64,000 nucleotides of DNA from Salinarchaeum sp. IM2453. Its GTDB lineage: Archaea > Halobacteriota > Halobacteria > Halobacteriales > Salinarchaeaceae. Each line of letters opens with the position of its first letter. Within the stretch, counting starts at the first letter, position 1. The notes beneath the pieces are model-generated. The model ran no database searches and had not been told where the DNA came from. It worked only from the letters and a program-made list of their open reading frames with translations. The position numbers were made by a program, and so were the translations under genes. The stretch spans positions 1,429,226-1,493,225 of the forward strand of contig NZ_CP081183.1 in NCBI RefSeq assembly GCF_019693215.1, given 5' to 3'. Positions 35,833-44,358 of this stretch are shown here, piece after piece.

Positions 35833-36270
35833 ATGCCGATGTATGCCGTAAAGACGACAGCTAGTCAAGAACAGACCGTCGCTGATATGATCATCAACCG
35901 TGAAGAGCCGTCAATCCATGCCGCACTAGCGCCAGATTCACTTACGTCGTATGTGATGGTCGAGGCAGATGATGCCTCTGTGTTTGAGCGTATCTTAGAC
36001 GAAATCCCTCATGCCCGTGGTGTTGTCGAGGGCGAATCTGATATCTCTGAAGTAGAGCATTTCCTCTCACCAACACCAGATGTTGAGGGTATTGCGGAAG
36101 GAGATATTGTGGAATTGATCGCTGGTCCATTTAAGGGTGAAAAAGCGCAGGTTCAGCGCATTGACGAAGGCAAAGATCAGGTCACTGTTGAATTGTACGA
36201 GGCAACGGTTCCAATTCCGGTGACGGTCCGAGGAGACCAGATCCGCGTTCTTGACAGCGAAGAGCGGTAG
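35833..36270 (+). CDS. spt5: Transcription elongation factor Spt5
   Basis: A 145-aa Spt5/NusG: an N-terminal NGN domain (MPMYAVKTTASQEQTVADMI, with SYVMVEADDASVFERILDEIPHARG, to about residue 75) and a KOW domain (IAEGDIVELIAGPFKGEKAQVQRIDEGKDQVTVELYEATVPIPVTVRGDQIRVL, about 87-140). It clamps RNA polymerase on DNA with Spt4 for processive elongation. It is directly downstream of secE, probably one transcript. Confidence 0.96.
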   Translation: MPMYAVKTTASQEQTVADMIINREEPSIHAALAPDSLTSYVMVEADDASVFERILDEIPHARGVVEGESDISEVEHFLSPTPDVEGIAEGDIVELIAGPFKGEKAQVQRIDEGKDQVTVELYEATVPIPVTVRGDQIRVLDSEER

Positions 36271-36326
36271 AATAGTCTCTTTTCGGATATTGTTATTAGC
36301 TTCTAACAGCTTTTGATAGATTCCTC

Positions 36327-37133
36327 CTATTCTTTGCCAGCTTCATTCTCTACAGAGATATCTTCAACTTCGTAGGTAATCCCGGCGTTGCGGAGGGGAT
36401 CAGTCACTCGTCCGATCGTATCAGCGGTTGCAATGATGACTCCGTTGATGCCCCGCCTTGCTGCATCAGCAACGACTTCACCAACTCCGAAGATCACATC
36501 GGCCTCAACATCTACCTTTCGTAGTGCAACGATTGGTTCAACGCCAGCAGCAGCGACAAGGTCTGCATCATTGCATCGTGCTTTTGTAGTCCGTTGATTG
36601 ATATTTCGGCTTCCACCTGACTGAATTGTTGGCATTTGGAGGATTGTGACATTTCCTGGCTCTAAATCGATGATCCCATCAAAATCAGTCACGCCGACTT
36701 CTTCGCCTTTGGACGCATCCGTCGTTGCAATACCTGTTGCTGCTCCTTCTTTTCCTGGACTTGCATGAAGTAATCCATCTTCTACACTCAGCGTTACCGA
36801 ATCTCCTTCTTCGATAGCTTCAATGGCAATAGCGGCGTCCTCTTTCATCCCACCTAATATGTCATCTGTGACGTGTTCGATGTACTCCTGCGCCTCTGTT
36901 GCTTCTGATAGTATCCAGTCGACGCCTTCCGTTGTTACCCGATATCGTGATCGGCCTTCTTTTCTGACCAACCCGTCTTCTACTAATGACCGCATATACT
37001 CGCTCACTGCTTGGCTGGTGATTCCAACAGCGTCTGCAACTTCCCCTTGGCTTACAGCGGGCTGGTTCTCTACAATCTCTACGAGAATTCGAAACCGTGT
37101 TGCAGCCCGCTTATCTTCCAGCACATCAGCCAT
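36327..37133 (-). CDS. Winged-helix transcriptional regulator with C-terminal sensor-like domain
   Basis: A 268-aa protein. The N-terminal winged helix (residues about 12-75) includes ENQPAVSQGEVADAVGITSQAVSEYMRSLVEDGLVRKEGRSRYRVTTEG. The rest is a small-molecule-binding-like domain (DUF7839 type) with repeated alternating strands and helices, for example GEEVGVTDFDGIIDLEPGNVTILQMPTI and ADLVAAAGVEPIVAL. This is a conserved haloarchaeal regulator with unknown ligand and targets. It stands between spt5 (convergent) and a 379-base non-coding stretch. Confidence 0.83.
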   Translation of the reverse strand: MADVLEDKRAATRFRILVEIVENQPAVSQGEVADAVGITSQAVSEYMRSLVEDGLVRKEGRSRYRVTTEGVDWILSEATEAQEYIEHVTDDILGGMKEDAAIAIEAIEEGDSVTLSVEDGLLHASPGKEGAATGIATTDASKGEEVGVTDFDGIIDLEPGNVTILQMPTIQSGGSRNINQRTTKARCNDADLVAAAGVEPIVALRKVDVEADVIFGVGEVVADAARRGINGVIIATADTIGRVTDPLRNAGITYEVEDISVENEAGKE

Positions 37134-37512
37134 ACTGCAATGTAGTTCACCTGCATATAATAAACCGATGGTAAACTACTTTCGACATTTCCGATTTGGA
37201 ACTGTTCGGTAATCTGTGTCATACTAAACTATTTTCTTACGTTTTTATTATCGGCTTAGATGGATTCGCTGTCAGATACAATGCTGCTCTATCACTTCGG
37301 TTGCGTGGCCGTAGAGTTGTTCCCCTTGTCTTGGACGTTCATATCGGTACCGTCCCCTTCGAGGGTCGGTGATGTTTCGGGCCCAGACAATCTCCCTGTT
37401 CTTCTTTGGAATACTTTACTTTGCCATCTATCTCACTCAAGCTATCTCCCTACAGATCACATTTGTCCCGTCAATTTCATGCTGATTGGGTACTCAGTAT
37501 GTATCACTGATA
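37134..37512. other. Non-coding region between divergent regulator and artA
   Basis: No gene is supported. The AT-rich part near 37150-37250 should hold the promoter of the winged-helix gene. A GC-richer middle section (about 37270-37400) has short open frames on the plus strand, including a hydrophobic 37-codon one near 37370-37483, but none has a recognisable family, good start or codon pattern. It may be debris of a lost gene. Confidence 0.4.
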
Positions 37513-38445
37513 ATGGGTTCAACTGTCTTTTTCACTATTTCTGAATTTCTTCAGGGTGTTTCCGACTTGTATCTCTATTTAGCAATTCTCACTGTTGGCG
37601 CATTTCTTCTTGCTGCTATTCTAGAGCTTACTGATCGTGTCTCAATCGCTGTTCCTATTGCAGGGGTTGGTTGGGTGATCTTTGGTCTTTTCTGGCTCTC
37701 GATGTTTCCATACTACTATTATGATGTCCAAAGTCCATTACAGGCTGTCTTGAGTTTTGCTGGAGTTCCCATCGCTTGGTATACTGGATATGTGCTTGCT
37801 TCTGGGCGAACGACATTGCTAAGCGTATCTCGAGCTATCAGTATCATGGGTCTCATCTACCTTACTGCGACTGCTGTTGATCCACTTAGAATCCTTCTTA
37901 TTGAGACAGTCGCAGTTAAAACACACTTTGGAATGGAGTTGCTTGGTTACAGCCCTGGCATAACTGAAGGTCCAAACGGATACATGAGCCGATTTGACTT
38001 TGATGGATATACGACTTATATAGTTCTTGCTTGTACTGGCATTGGAAGCATCTCTGTGTTTGCCGGACTGATTGCATCAGTTTCTGCCCCGCTTAAGCGG
38101 AAAGTTGTGGGAATCGCTGTTGTCACTACTGTTATTTGGGCACTGAACTTACTTCGCAACATCTTCATTGGTCTCGCGTCACCCCTTGGATGGTTCGATT
38201 ATTCGATTTTTCACACAATTACTGGAATCTTTGCGGAGGGAGTACGAACATCGTATTTCATCTCGCACCATCTTATTTCTCAATCACTCTCCGTTGGTGT
38301 CCTTCTGCTAATCACGCTCTTTACTGTTCGACTGGTTCCAGAAACGCTAGAACCATTAGAAGAGGCTCTCTATGTTCTAACAGGCAACGAGTACGATCTT
38401 GAAGATGCATTTGGACAACCAATTCGAACCGACGGCGGAGATTGA
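37513..38445 (+). CDS. artA: Archaeosortase A
   Basis: A 310-aa integral membrane protein with about eight hydrophobic helices. The exosortase/archaeosortase catalytic triad is visible: cysteine in VLACTGIGSISVFAGL (about residue 178), Arg in NLLRNIFIGL (about 221) and His in SYFISHHLISQSLS (about 260). ArtA removes the PGF-CTERM signal from surface proteins such as the S-layer glycoprotein and links them to archaeal lipid. ATG at 37513 gives the usual start just before the first helix. Its 3' end overlaps the next gene by 41 bases. Confidence 0.93.
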   Translation: MGSTVFFTISEFLQGVSDLYLYLAILTVGAFLLAAILELTDRVSIAVPIAGVGWVIFGLFWLSMFPYYYYDVQSPLQAVLSFAGVPIAWYTGYVLASGRTTLLSVSRAISIMGLIYLTATAVDPLRILLIETVAVKTHFGMELLGYSPGITEGPNGYMSRFDFDGYTTYIVLACTGIGSISVFAGLIASVSAPLKRKVVGIAVVTTVIWALNLLRNIFIGLASPLGWFDYSIFHTITGIFAEGVRTSYFISHHLISQSLSVGVLLLITLFTVRLVPETLEPLEEALYVLTGNEYDLEDAFGQPIRTDGGD

Positions 38446-39124
38446 GATTGCTGACCGGGGGGCCTATCTCTCCGAGCACGATATCTTGGTCTGTGCTGAT
38501 CTTCATCTTGGTCGAGATATAACAGCCAATACAGAATTTCCACTTGGTGCCCCTGACCGTATTCTTTCTAGACTTACACAATTGCTAGACCGGTTTACCC
38601 CAGATGAAGTGGTACTTGCAGGTGACGTTTTACATGCGTTTGACCACATCCCTTCCGGTGTTGAGGAGACGTTTGTTTCTTTGATAGAAGCCATCGAATC
38701 CATAGATGCCAAACCTATTTTTATCGAAGGCAATCACGATAGTTTCCTTTCAACATTGCACGATGGTCCTGTTCGAGATGCATACCGCATTACGGATGAC
38801 ATTGTTATCTGTCACGGTCACAAGCATCCAGTCTCTGACGCCACTTGGTACATCTGCGGTCATGTACATCCAGCGATCAACATCGAAGGACAACGCCACC
38901 CTTGTTATCTACATACTCCAATACGAGATGCTGAACCCAGAGTGACCGTTCTACCCAGTTTTACTGATATTGCTCCCGGGATGAAAATTAACGGCGTTAT
39001 CAAGGACGAGTTACCATCTCCACTCATACAGAACATTGATCGTTACCATCCTGGTATCTGGGATACACAGACTGAGCAGTCCTTCTGGTTTCCGCCGATG
39101 TCTGAACTTCGGAGAATGCTATGA
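38405..39124 (+). CDS. Calcineurin-like metallophosphoesterase
   Basis: A 239-aa phosphoesterase with all five metal motifs: VCADLHLGRD (about residue 32), VVLAGDVLHAF (about 70), FIEGNHDSF (about 103), IVICHGHKHP (about 133) and YICGHVHPAI (about 149). The family is of the small archaeal MPE type related to ICC/YkuE and putative ssDNA nucleases; substrate is unknown. An in-frame TTG two codons upstream is possible. The overlap with artA is unusual in size, so the start may lie further in, but FEPTAEIEIADRGAYL is a typical family beginning. Confidence 0.87.
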   Translation: MHLDNQFEPTAEIEIADRGAYLSEHDILVCADLHLGRDITANTEFPLGAPDRILSRLTQLLDRFTPDEVVLAGDVLHAFDHIPSGVEETFVSLIEAIESIDAKPIFIEGNHDSFLSTLHDGPVRDAYRITDDIVICHGHKHPVSDATWYICGHVHPAINIEGQRHPCYLHTPIRDAEPRVTVLPSFTDIAPGMKINGVIKDELPSPLIQNIDRYHPGIWDTQTEQSFWFPPMSELRRML

Positions 39125-39172
39125 GACTTCTGACTGTCTGATTCGACTTTGTCTGCGATCAGTTCTTTCTCT

Positions 39173-40456
39173 CTATTTTTCTTTTAGATGGTTGTCCTGA
39201 ATTACGCTAGCCGCCTTCACACCGCTTCGCATTGCACCTTCGATAGATGACCACTCTGTGAACTCTCCTGCAAAATAGCAGTTTCCGTCAGGTGTATCAA
39301 CGTCTGGCAGTGATTCGTGAATATTTGGTGGCTGCTGGAATTGAGCAAATGTGATTCGGTCTGTTGCAATTGTTTCCATGTCTGAGAAGTTTCTACTTGG
39401 ATACCAATTGGCTAGGGCCTGTTTCGTTTGGTCTGCTAACTCTTCGTTGTTCAATTCAGTCTTTACTTTTTCTCCTAGATATACAGCGGCGATTAATTCC
39501 TTAGATCCCGAAGAGTACTCTGGTGCCACAGAGGAGATCGGCACAATGTGACTTGGAGAGGATCCTTCAATATTCAATAACAGTCGCTTTCCTTCCGGTG
39601 CAGCCGACGAATTAACTGCATAGTATTGCGTAATCACTCCTTTTCCAGCTGTTGGAACCGCCTCCACACCAGATAGACACTTCGCTATCTTTGCATCTGT
39701 GCTAATCACTGCAATGTCAGCCGATCTTGTATCATCCTCTATGTGGACTGTTACGTTCTCTTCTGTACTATCAATCCCTGTAATCCTTGTTTTTGTCTCA
39801 ATGTTGACTCCTGCTGTTTTTGCATTCTTTTTGAGCTGTTTTGATATCTCTCCCATCCCATTTGCTGGCACTGCAATTTTTCCTTGTCCAAGGGTACGAA
39901 ACGTGTATTCGAAAACTCGTTTTGATGTTTGCAGTGACCGGTCTAACGTGATGCCACCATAGAATGGAGCGATAAAGTTATTAATGAACTTCTTAGAGAA
40001 TCCTTCTTTGGCTAGATAATTCTCGATTGTTGTGTCATCTCCTTTGAATATAGTCTCATGATCCTTATTTCGTAACTTCCACCGGAGTCGCATGACACGC
40101 AATTTATCAAAAAATGTTACCTCCCGATTGGTTGCTGATTCAAGAATCGCCATAGGATCTCGTAGTGGATCAGACAACACTGACCGTTTACCAGATCGTG
40201 CTAACACTGCTCCTGGCGTGAAGTACCGAAGATCAAGGGAGTTAAGATCAAGTTCCTGTTTTACTGTTGGATATTCGGTAAAAAGTACTTGGAATCCTCT
40301 GTCAAGTGTATAGCCGTCTATGTCCCGTGATCTAACCCGGCCACCAACTTCTGATTGCTCTTCGTATATTGTCACATCTGCCCCAGTGCTCGCAAGATGA
40401 CGAGCTGCTGTTAATCCAGCAATGCCGGCTCCAATGATCGCAACTTCCAATGTCAT
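39173..40456 (-). CDS. FAD-dependent oxidoreductase (amine oxidase/desaturase-like)
   Basis: A 427-aa flavoprotein. The dinucleotide fold VAIIGAGIAGLTAARHLASTGADVTIYEEQSEVGGRVRS spans residues about 3-42, and the C-terminal FAD contact is NCYFAGEFTEWSSIEGAMRSGVKAA (about 395). It belongs to the NAD(P)-binding Rossmann/amine oxidase superfamily that includes phytoene desaturases, protoporphyrinogen oxidase and carotenoid isomerases. The substrate cannot be fixed; no carotenoid gene lies next to it. ATG at 40456 gives the start just before the nucleotide-binding strand. It is divergent from the threonine-synthase-like gene. Confidence 0.88.
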   Translation of the reverse strand: MTLEVAIIGAGIAGLTAARHLASTGADVTIYEEQSEVGGRVRSRDIDGYTLDRGFQVLFTEYPTVKQELDLNSLDLRYFTPGAVLARSGKRSVLSDPLRDPMAILESATNREVTFFDKLRVMRLRWKLRNKDHETIFKGDDTTIENYLAKEGFSKKFINNFIAPFYGGITLDRSLQTSKRVFEYTFRTLGQGKIAVPANGMGEISKQLKKNAKTAGVNIETKTRITGIDSTEENVTVHIEDDTRSADIAVISTDAKIAKCLSGVEAVPTAGKGVITQYYAVNSSAAPEGKRLLLNIEGSSPSHIVPISSVAPEYSSGSKELIAAVYLGEKVKTELNNEELADQTKQALANWYPSRNFSDMETIATDRITFAQFQQPPNIHESLPDVDTPDGNCYFAGEFTEWSSIEGAMRSGVKAASVIQDNHLKEK

Positions 40457-40521
40457 CTTTCGATTAATCCCATACACGGGCCTGATATGTAGGTTTTTGT
40501 TTCTTGGATAGACAAGAATTA

Positions 40522-41757
40522 ATGCCCTCAGATAAACCCTACAGTATGGAATCTTCCGACGCTGCTGCTGGTCTTTTGTGTACTAATTGTGGCACTTCAC
40601 ATTCTCTTTCCGCTACCGCAACACGATGTCCGTCATGCGATGGTGCTCTTATTGTCTCGTATAACTACGATGATATTAATGTTGAGGAGATAACCAATTT
40701 CTCTCCTGCAACAATGTGGGGATTTGATCAATTGCTTCCAGCCACTGCAGGCGCGGCAGTTAGTATGAGCGAAGGGAATACTCCGATGATTGAGTGCCCT
40801 GATGCAGCAACTGAACTTGGTGTTGAGGAATTATATATCAAAGACGAAGCTCAGTTACCTACCGGTACCTTCCAAGATCGAGGGTTTGCTGTTACAGTTA
40901 GCGCACTTGCGTCGACTGATATCACAGATGTTGCCCTTCCGTCAACTGGGGCCGCTGGACAATCAGCGGCAGCGTACGCTGCTCGTGCTGATCTCGATGC
41001 ACACGTATTCCAACCCAGCCGTGCTGACTTCATTAGCCAAGCAATGACAAACGTGCATGATGCCGATCTTAATGTCGTTAAGGGCCGATATCAAGATGCA
41101 GTAAAAACATATTCAGACACAGCTACCACTGCTGGTTGGCATCCATTAGCCCCTTTTGCAACGCCATACAGAATTGCGGGTGTAAAGACGATTATCTTCG
41201 AAATCCTTGACGACCTAGACTGGTCAGCTCCTGATGTAGTTGTTCTTCCCGAAGGATCTGGTCTGCTTACATACGCAATATATCGAGGTATCGTTGATAT
41301 GCAGCAGCTTGGGCTCATTGATGAACCTCCAGCTCTGCTCTTAGCCCAACCCACTGATTGTGCTCCTCTTGCTGAGGCTATTCAGTCTGATGAGCCAGTA
41401 ACTCAGTGGACGCACCCAGACACCATCTGTGGTGAACTTGAAGTTTCAGATCCTGACGAGGGTGAAATCGTTACTGATGCTGTACATGCCACCAACGGCA
41501 TTGGAGCAACGGCGGGAGACAAACCAAGTCTCGGAACAGCTTGCTGGCTGGCCGCAAATGATGGAGTTGAACTTCGCCTTGGTGGTGCTGTTGGCCTCCA
41601 GAGCCTTTTCAATGCTAGTTCAACTGCGCAGATCAACGACGCAGAGCAGGTGGTCGTATTAAATACCGGATCTGCAATTCGAGATGCCGATCTTATCCGC
41701 AGTCATCTGATGAGCACCGAATGGGACCGTATGCCTACACCTGTTAGCGAGTCATGA
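40522..41757 (+). CDS. Threonine synthase-like protein lacking the PLP lysine
   Basis: About 411 aa, fold-type II PLP family related to ThrC. The N-terminus has a zinc ribbon (LLCTNCG...TRCPSCDG, about residues 18-42), as in archaeal threonine synthases. At the position of the Schiff-base lysine (normally GSFKDRG) it reads PTGTFQDRGFAV (about 118), so Lys is Gln. The substrate loop normally SSGNAG reads PSTGAAGQSAA (about 143). The phosphate-loop region has VVVLPEGSG. It is therefore probably not a standard PLP enzyme. The ATGA overlap with the LysE exporter gene suggests a shared task in threonine/homoserine handling. Start may instead be ATG at 40546. Confidence 0.85.
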   Translation: MPSDKPYSMESSDAAAGLLCTNCGTSHSLSATATRCPSCDGALIVSYNYDDINVEEITNFSPATMWGFDQLLPATAGAAVSMSEGNTPMIECPDAATELGVEELYIKDEAQLPTGTFQDRGFAVTVSALASTDITDVALPSTGAAGQSAAAYAARADLDAHVFQPSRADFISQAMTNVHDADLNVVKGRYQDAVKTYSDTATTAGWHPLAPFATPYRIAGVKTIIFEILDDLDWSAPDVVVLPEGSGLLTYAIYRGIVDMQQLGLIDEPPALLLAQPTDCAPLAEAIQSDEPVTQWTHPDTICGELEVSDPDEGEIVTDAVHATNGIGATAGDKPSLGTACWLAANDGVELRLGGAVGLQSLFNASSTAQINDAEQVVVLNTGSAIRDADLIRSHLMSTEWDRMPTPVSES

Positions 41758-42428
41758 CACTCACGTCTTTCCTTGCAGGTGCAGCCTTCGGGGTTGCTCT
41801 TACTGCTCCTCCAGGGCCAATGAACGCAGTTATTGCTGAGGAGAGCGCACTTCGGGGCTGGAAAGCAGGCTTTCATGCTGGCATCGGGGCTATGACAGCC
41901 GATCTTCTGTTCATGTTCTTGGCTTTAGTTGGGGCTGTTACAATTATTGAGCGGGTTCCAGCGATCCAGACTACCATGATCGCCATTGGTGGAATATTGA
42001 TGTGTTATTTTGCCTATGATGCATTCAAAGGTGTTCGTAGTTCATTCATTGATGAGCCAGCGGAGCAGGAAAGTCGAGGATTTAGTAAAGCATTTGCACT
42101 TTCATTGACCAATCCGTATCAGATTATCTTCTGGTTAACTATTGGTGTCGGACTGCTACAGGAAGGCCAATTTAATATGTCTGAGTACGTTCCTGTCATC
42201 GATACCTACCTTCCAGAGCAGATGCTTATCGTTCAGACAGGATCTGTAGCTCTTCTCTTTGGTGTTTTCGCCGGAATATTCCTATGGGTGATTTCATTCC
42301 CTGCAATCGTTGCTTTAGCCGATGACCGCATTGATTCTGCGACCCCAGCCATTGCTGCACTGTCCGGTCTTGTACTTGCTGGTTTTGGTGTCACTTTCTT
42401 ATTGGATGCACTCACTACAATTGTTTAA
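41754..42428 (+). CDS. LysE/RhtB family amino acid exporter
   Basis: A 224-aa transporter with about six hydrophobic helices. The family signature is GVALTAPPGPMNAVIAEESALRGWKAGFHAGIGAMTAD (about residues 13-50), followed by YFAYDAFKG and SLTNPYQIIFWLTIGVGL (about 118). LysE/RhtB proteins export basic amino acids, threonine or homoserine. The start overlaps the stop of the threonine-synthase-like gene (ATGA), so the proteins are coproduced. The substrate is inferred only from this neighbour. Confidence 0.9.
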   Translation: MTLTSFLAGAAFGVALTAPPGPMNAVIAEESALRGWKAGFHAGIGAMTADLLFMFLALVGAVTIIERVPAIQTTMIAIGGILMCYFAYDAFKGVRSSFIDEPAEQESRGFSKAFALSLTNPYQIIFWLTIGVGLLQEGQFNMSEYVPVIDTYLPEQMLIVQTGSVALLFGVFAGIFLWVISFPAIVALADDRIDSATPAIAALSGLVLAGFGVTFLLDALTTIV

Positions 42429-42445
42429 TCAAGAAAACAGTAGTA

Positions 42446-43147
42446 TCACTGATCTTCTGATTTCGCTGTCTCCATTGGATCGATTACTGCTACTTCATCC
42501 GTTAACCACTCTCTAATCCATCGAACTCGCTTCATTCGCTGGTGTGCGATACTCCTCGCTGTGTCGCTCTCGATCCGGTCGATCACGTCTACACCGCGAT
42601 CGATTACGCGATCAACCATTTCAGCGGCATCTACATGGACTCGTGACTCATATCCCATTCGGAGCATCATGAGCGTGACCCCATTAGTACCAATTTTATC
42701 AAGCAGATCTGCTTCGACCAGTGATCGAGTCTCAAGTGATAGGTCCGACAAATCTCCCTGATACGAATGCCGTCGAACTGATCGACAGACAGAATCAATA
42801 AACGACTCTGGGTAGTCTCCCTGAGAATTTAAGTACTCTCGTGTCACTCTAGCACCTTCTTCTGGATGGGTTTCTTGGTCGGCTTCTAACTTTGCCACAT
42901 CGTGGAATATTGCGGAAACTCGGGTAATATCGACATCGGCTCCTTCTTTTCTGGCAATCTCTTCGGAAAGCTCAACGACATTAAGAATATGATTATATCG
43001 ATATTCTGCTGAGTGCCAAGGGTACCAACGCATTCGCCCGCCATCCATTTCACGCTCTACACTTGCAAGTAAATATTCATAGACGAAATCCTGCATCGCG
43101 TTAAATTCCTCTTCTGAGACCCGATCCTCCTTTATTTCGACGCCCAC
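42446..43147 (-). CDS. HD-domain phosphohydrolase
   Basis: A 233-aa HD-superfamily protein. Motifs: HSAEYRYNHILNVVELSEEIARKEG (about residues 45-70), the HD pair in VSAIFHDVAKLEAD (about 83), HPEEGARVTREYL (about 96), VRRHSYQG (about 126) and EADLLDKIGTNG (about 146). This is complete for a metal-dependent phosphohydrolase acting on nucleotides or nucleic acids; the substrate is unknown. It converges with the LysE-type gene and has tRNA-Gln about 140 bases upstream on the same strand. Confidence 0.85.
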   Translation of the reverse strand: MGVEIKEDRVSEEEFNAMQDFVYEYLLASVEREMDGGRMRWYPWHSAEYRYNHILNVVELSEEIARKEGADVDITRVSAIFHDVAKLEADQETHPEEGARVTREYLNSQGDYPESFIDSVCRSVRRHSYQGDLSDLSLETRSLVEADLLDKIGTNGVTLMMLRMGYESRVHVDAAEMVDRVIDRGVDVIDRIESDTARSIAHQRMKRVRWIREWLTDEVAVIDPMETAKSEDQ

Positions 43148-43290
43148 GGAACCACCTCGACAATGACTAAACTGTTGTTCATAGCTACTGTTAATAACGG
43201 CTGTTTGACTCTTTAGGCTTACGTACCATTCATCATTTGAGTTTCACGTTAGAAGCTATGTGGATTCGATAAAATCTAAAGAACCAACAT

Positions 43291-43362
43291 AGCCCCGAGC
43301 GGATTCGAACCGCTGTCAGGGGCTCCAAAGGCCCCTATGATTGGCCACTACACCACGGGGCT
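43291..43362 (-). tRNA. tRNA-Gln (TTG)
   Basis: Seventy-two bases on the minus strand. Acceptor stem AGCCCCG pairs with CGGGGCT over seven bases; the anticodon stem-loop is GGGGC-CTTTGGA-GCCCC with anticodon TTG; the T arm is AGCGG-TTCGAAT-CCGCT. The D arm GTGGTGTAGTGGCCAATC is normal. No CCA is encoded and no intron is seen. Confidence 0.96.
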
Positions 43363-43405
43363 GCACTACCATGTAGGTACGGGGTAATACAAGTGCTTTA
43401 TCGTT

Positions 43406-43822
43406 TCAATTCACCTTGAGGCACTCACACGCATCGTATTGTGCATCGAAACAGTCTGGGCACTCATCAGGACGATTGATAATTGTGTCAAGTCGATCAG
43501 CAACCGTTTCATCTATAACGCTTTCCAGTGCCCTGGCCTCTCCTTTGTAGTCTTCAACTTCGAGTACGTTTCGTAGAAATCGTTGAATAATACAGTATGT
43601 TTCAAGAGCCGTTTGTGCCCGTTCTTCCCCTTCCTCCGTTAATTGTGCGCCCTTGTATTTTTCATGTCTAACTAACCCCTCTGATTCGAGTTTACCGATC
43701 ATTTCTGTTGCGCTTGCTGGGCTAACCTCAAGTAGATCGGCCAATGTCCCGGTTGACGCGGCTCCGTCATCAAGTTCCTGTGCGAGATAGATTGCCTTTA
43801 GATACTGGTTAGTTGTATTCAT
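43406..43822 (-). CDS. DtxR/MntR/SirR-family metal-dependent regulator
   Basis: A 138-aa regulator. The N-terminal winged helix is typical: NTTNQYLKAIYLAQELDDGAASTGTLADLLEVSPASATEMIGKLESEGLVRHEKYKGAQLTEEGEE, and the dimerisation/metal part follows with LRNVLEVEDYKGEARALESVIDETVADRLD. The tail CPDCFDAQYDACECLKVN has four cysteines, a metal- or redox-binding cluster rather than the SH3-like third domain of DtxR. Family members repress iron or manganese genes. Its ATG overlaps the stop of the ferritin-like gene (ATGA), and it ends the sufCBD block. Confidence 0.9.
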   Translation of the reverse strand: MNTTNQYLKAIYLAQELDDGAASTGTLADLLEVSPASATEMIGKLESEGLVRHEKYKGAQLTEEGEERAQTALETYCIIQRFLRNVLEVEDYKGEARALESVIDETVADRLDTIINRPDECPDCFDAQYDACECLKVN

Positions 43823-44301
43823 GATTGTTGCTCCATCACTGAAAGAACATCTTCAACGCCCGCTTCTTCCTCCGCCCGGATATCTCTAAGCACCGACAAA
43901 ACTCGATCTCGATCAATTGAAAATTCTGCCTCACTTTGCTCGATTGCCTCTATTAAATCGTCATAGAACTTGTATGCGGTTTCTTCGTTACAGAGTTGAT
44001 CATATAATACGCCGTCAAAATCCTCTGGCTGCGTGTTTGCATACTGTTCATCAACTAACTTTTCGATTGACTCATATGGAACTGTTTCTGTATCAAGTTC
44101 GTCAATGAGCTCTTCTACACGTTGGCGGTGCTCTGTTGATTCTCCTGCACTCTCTTCAAGTAAGGTGTGAACCTCGTCAGTCACCTCCATTGTGTCTAGG
44201 TGTCGTCGTGTTCGTGCCTCGATTACCTCCTCAAGCACGGCCCCGATCTGCAATAGCCGCGCGAGTTGGTGATCCGACGAGACACGCTGCTGTAAACTCA
44301 T
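43819..44301 (-). CDS. Ferritin-like/rubrerythrin-type helical protein
   Basis: A 160-aa, mostly helical protein. Ferritin-like features are the long helices with acidic and His residues: LARLLQIGAVLEEVIEARTRRHLD, AGESTEHRQRVEELIDEL, and LCNEETAYKFYDDLIEAIE (about residue 105), then EEEAGVEDVLSVM. NEETAYKFYDDL resembles the E-x-x-Y helix of rubrerythrin-type diiron proteins. A role in iron storage or detoxification is inferred from this and from its position between sufD and a DtxR-type regulator. Confidence 0.75.
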   Translation of the reverse strand: MSLQQRVSSDHQLARLLQIGAVLEEVIEARTRRHLDTMEVTDEVHTLLEESAGESTEHRQRVEELIDELDTETVPYESIEKLVDEQYANTQPEDFDGVLYDQLCNEETAYKFYDDLIEAIEQSEAEFSIDRDRVLSVLRDIRAEEEAGVEDVLSVMEQQS

Positions 44302-44358
44302 ACGTATACAGTAATAGGCCCAGAACTTAATATAGCCGGTCCAAAATAGTGAGAGAAT

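Noticed and set aside
37260-37544. A 94-codon frame upstream of artA, and a 37-codon hydrophobic frame near 37370
   Set aside because: No family resemblance and no supported start; the first overlaps the artA start. Left as possible gene debris only.
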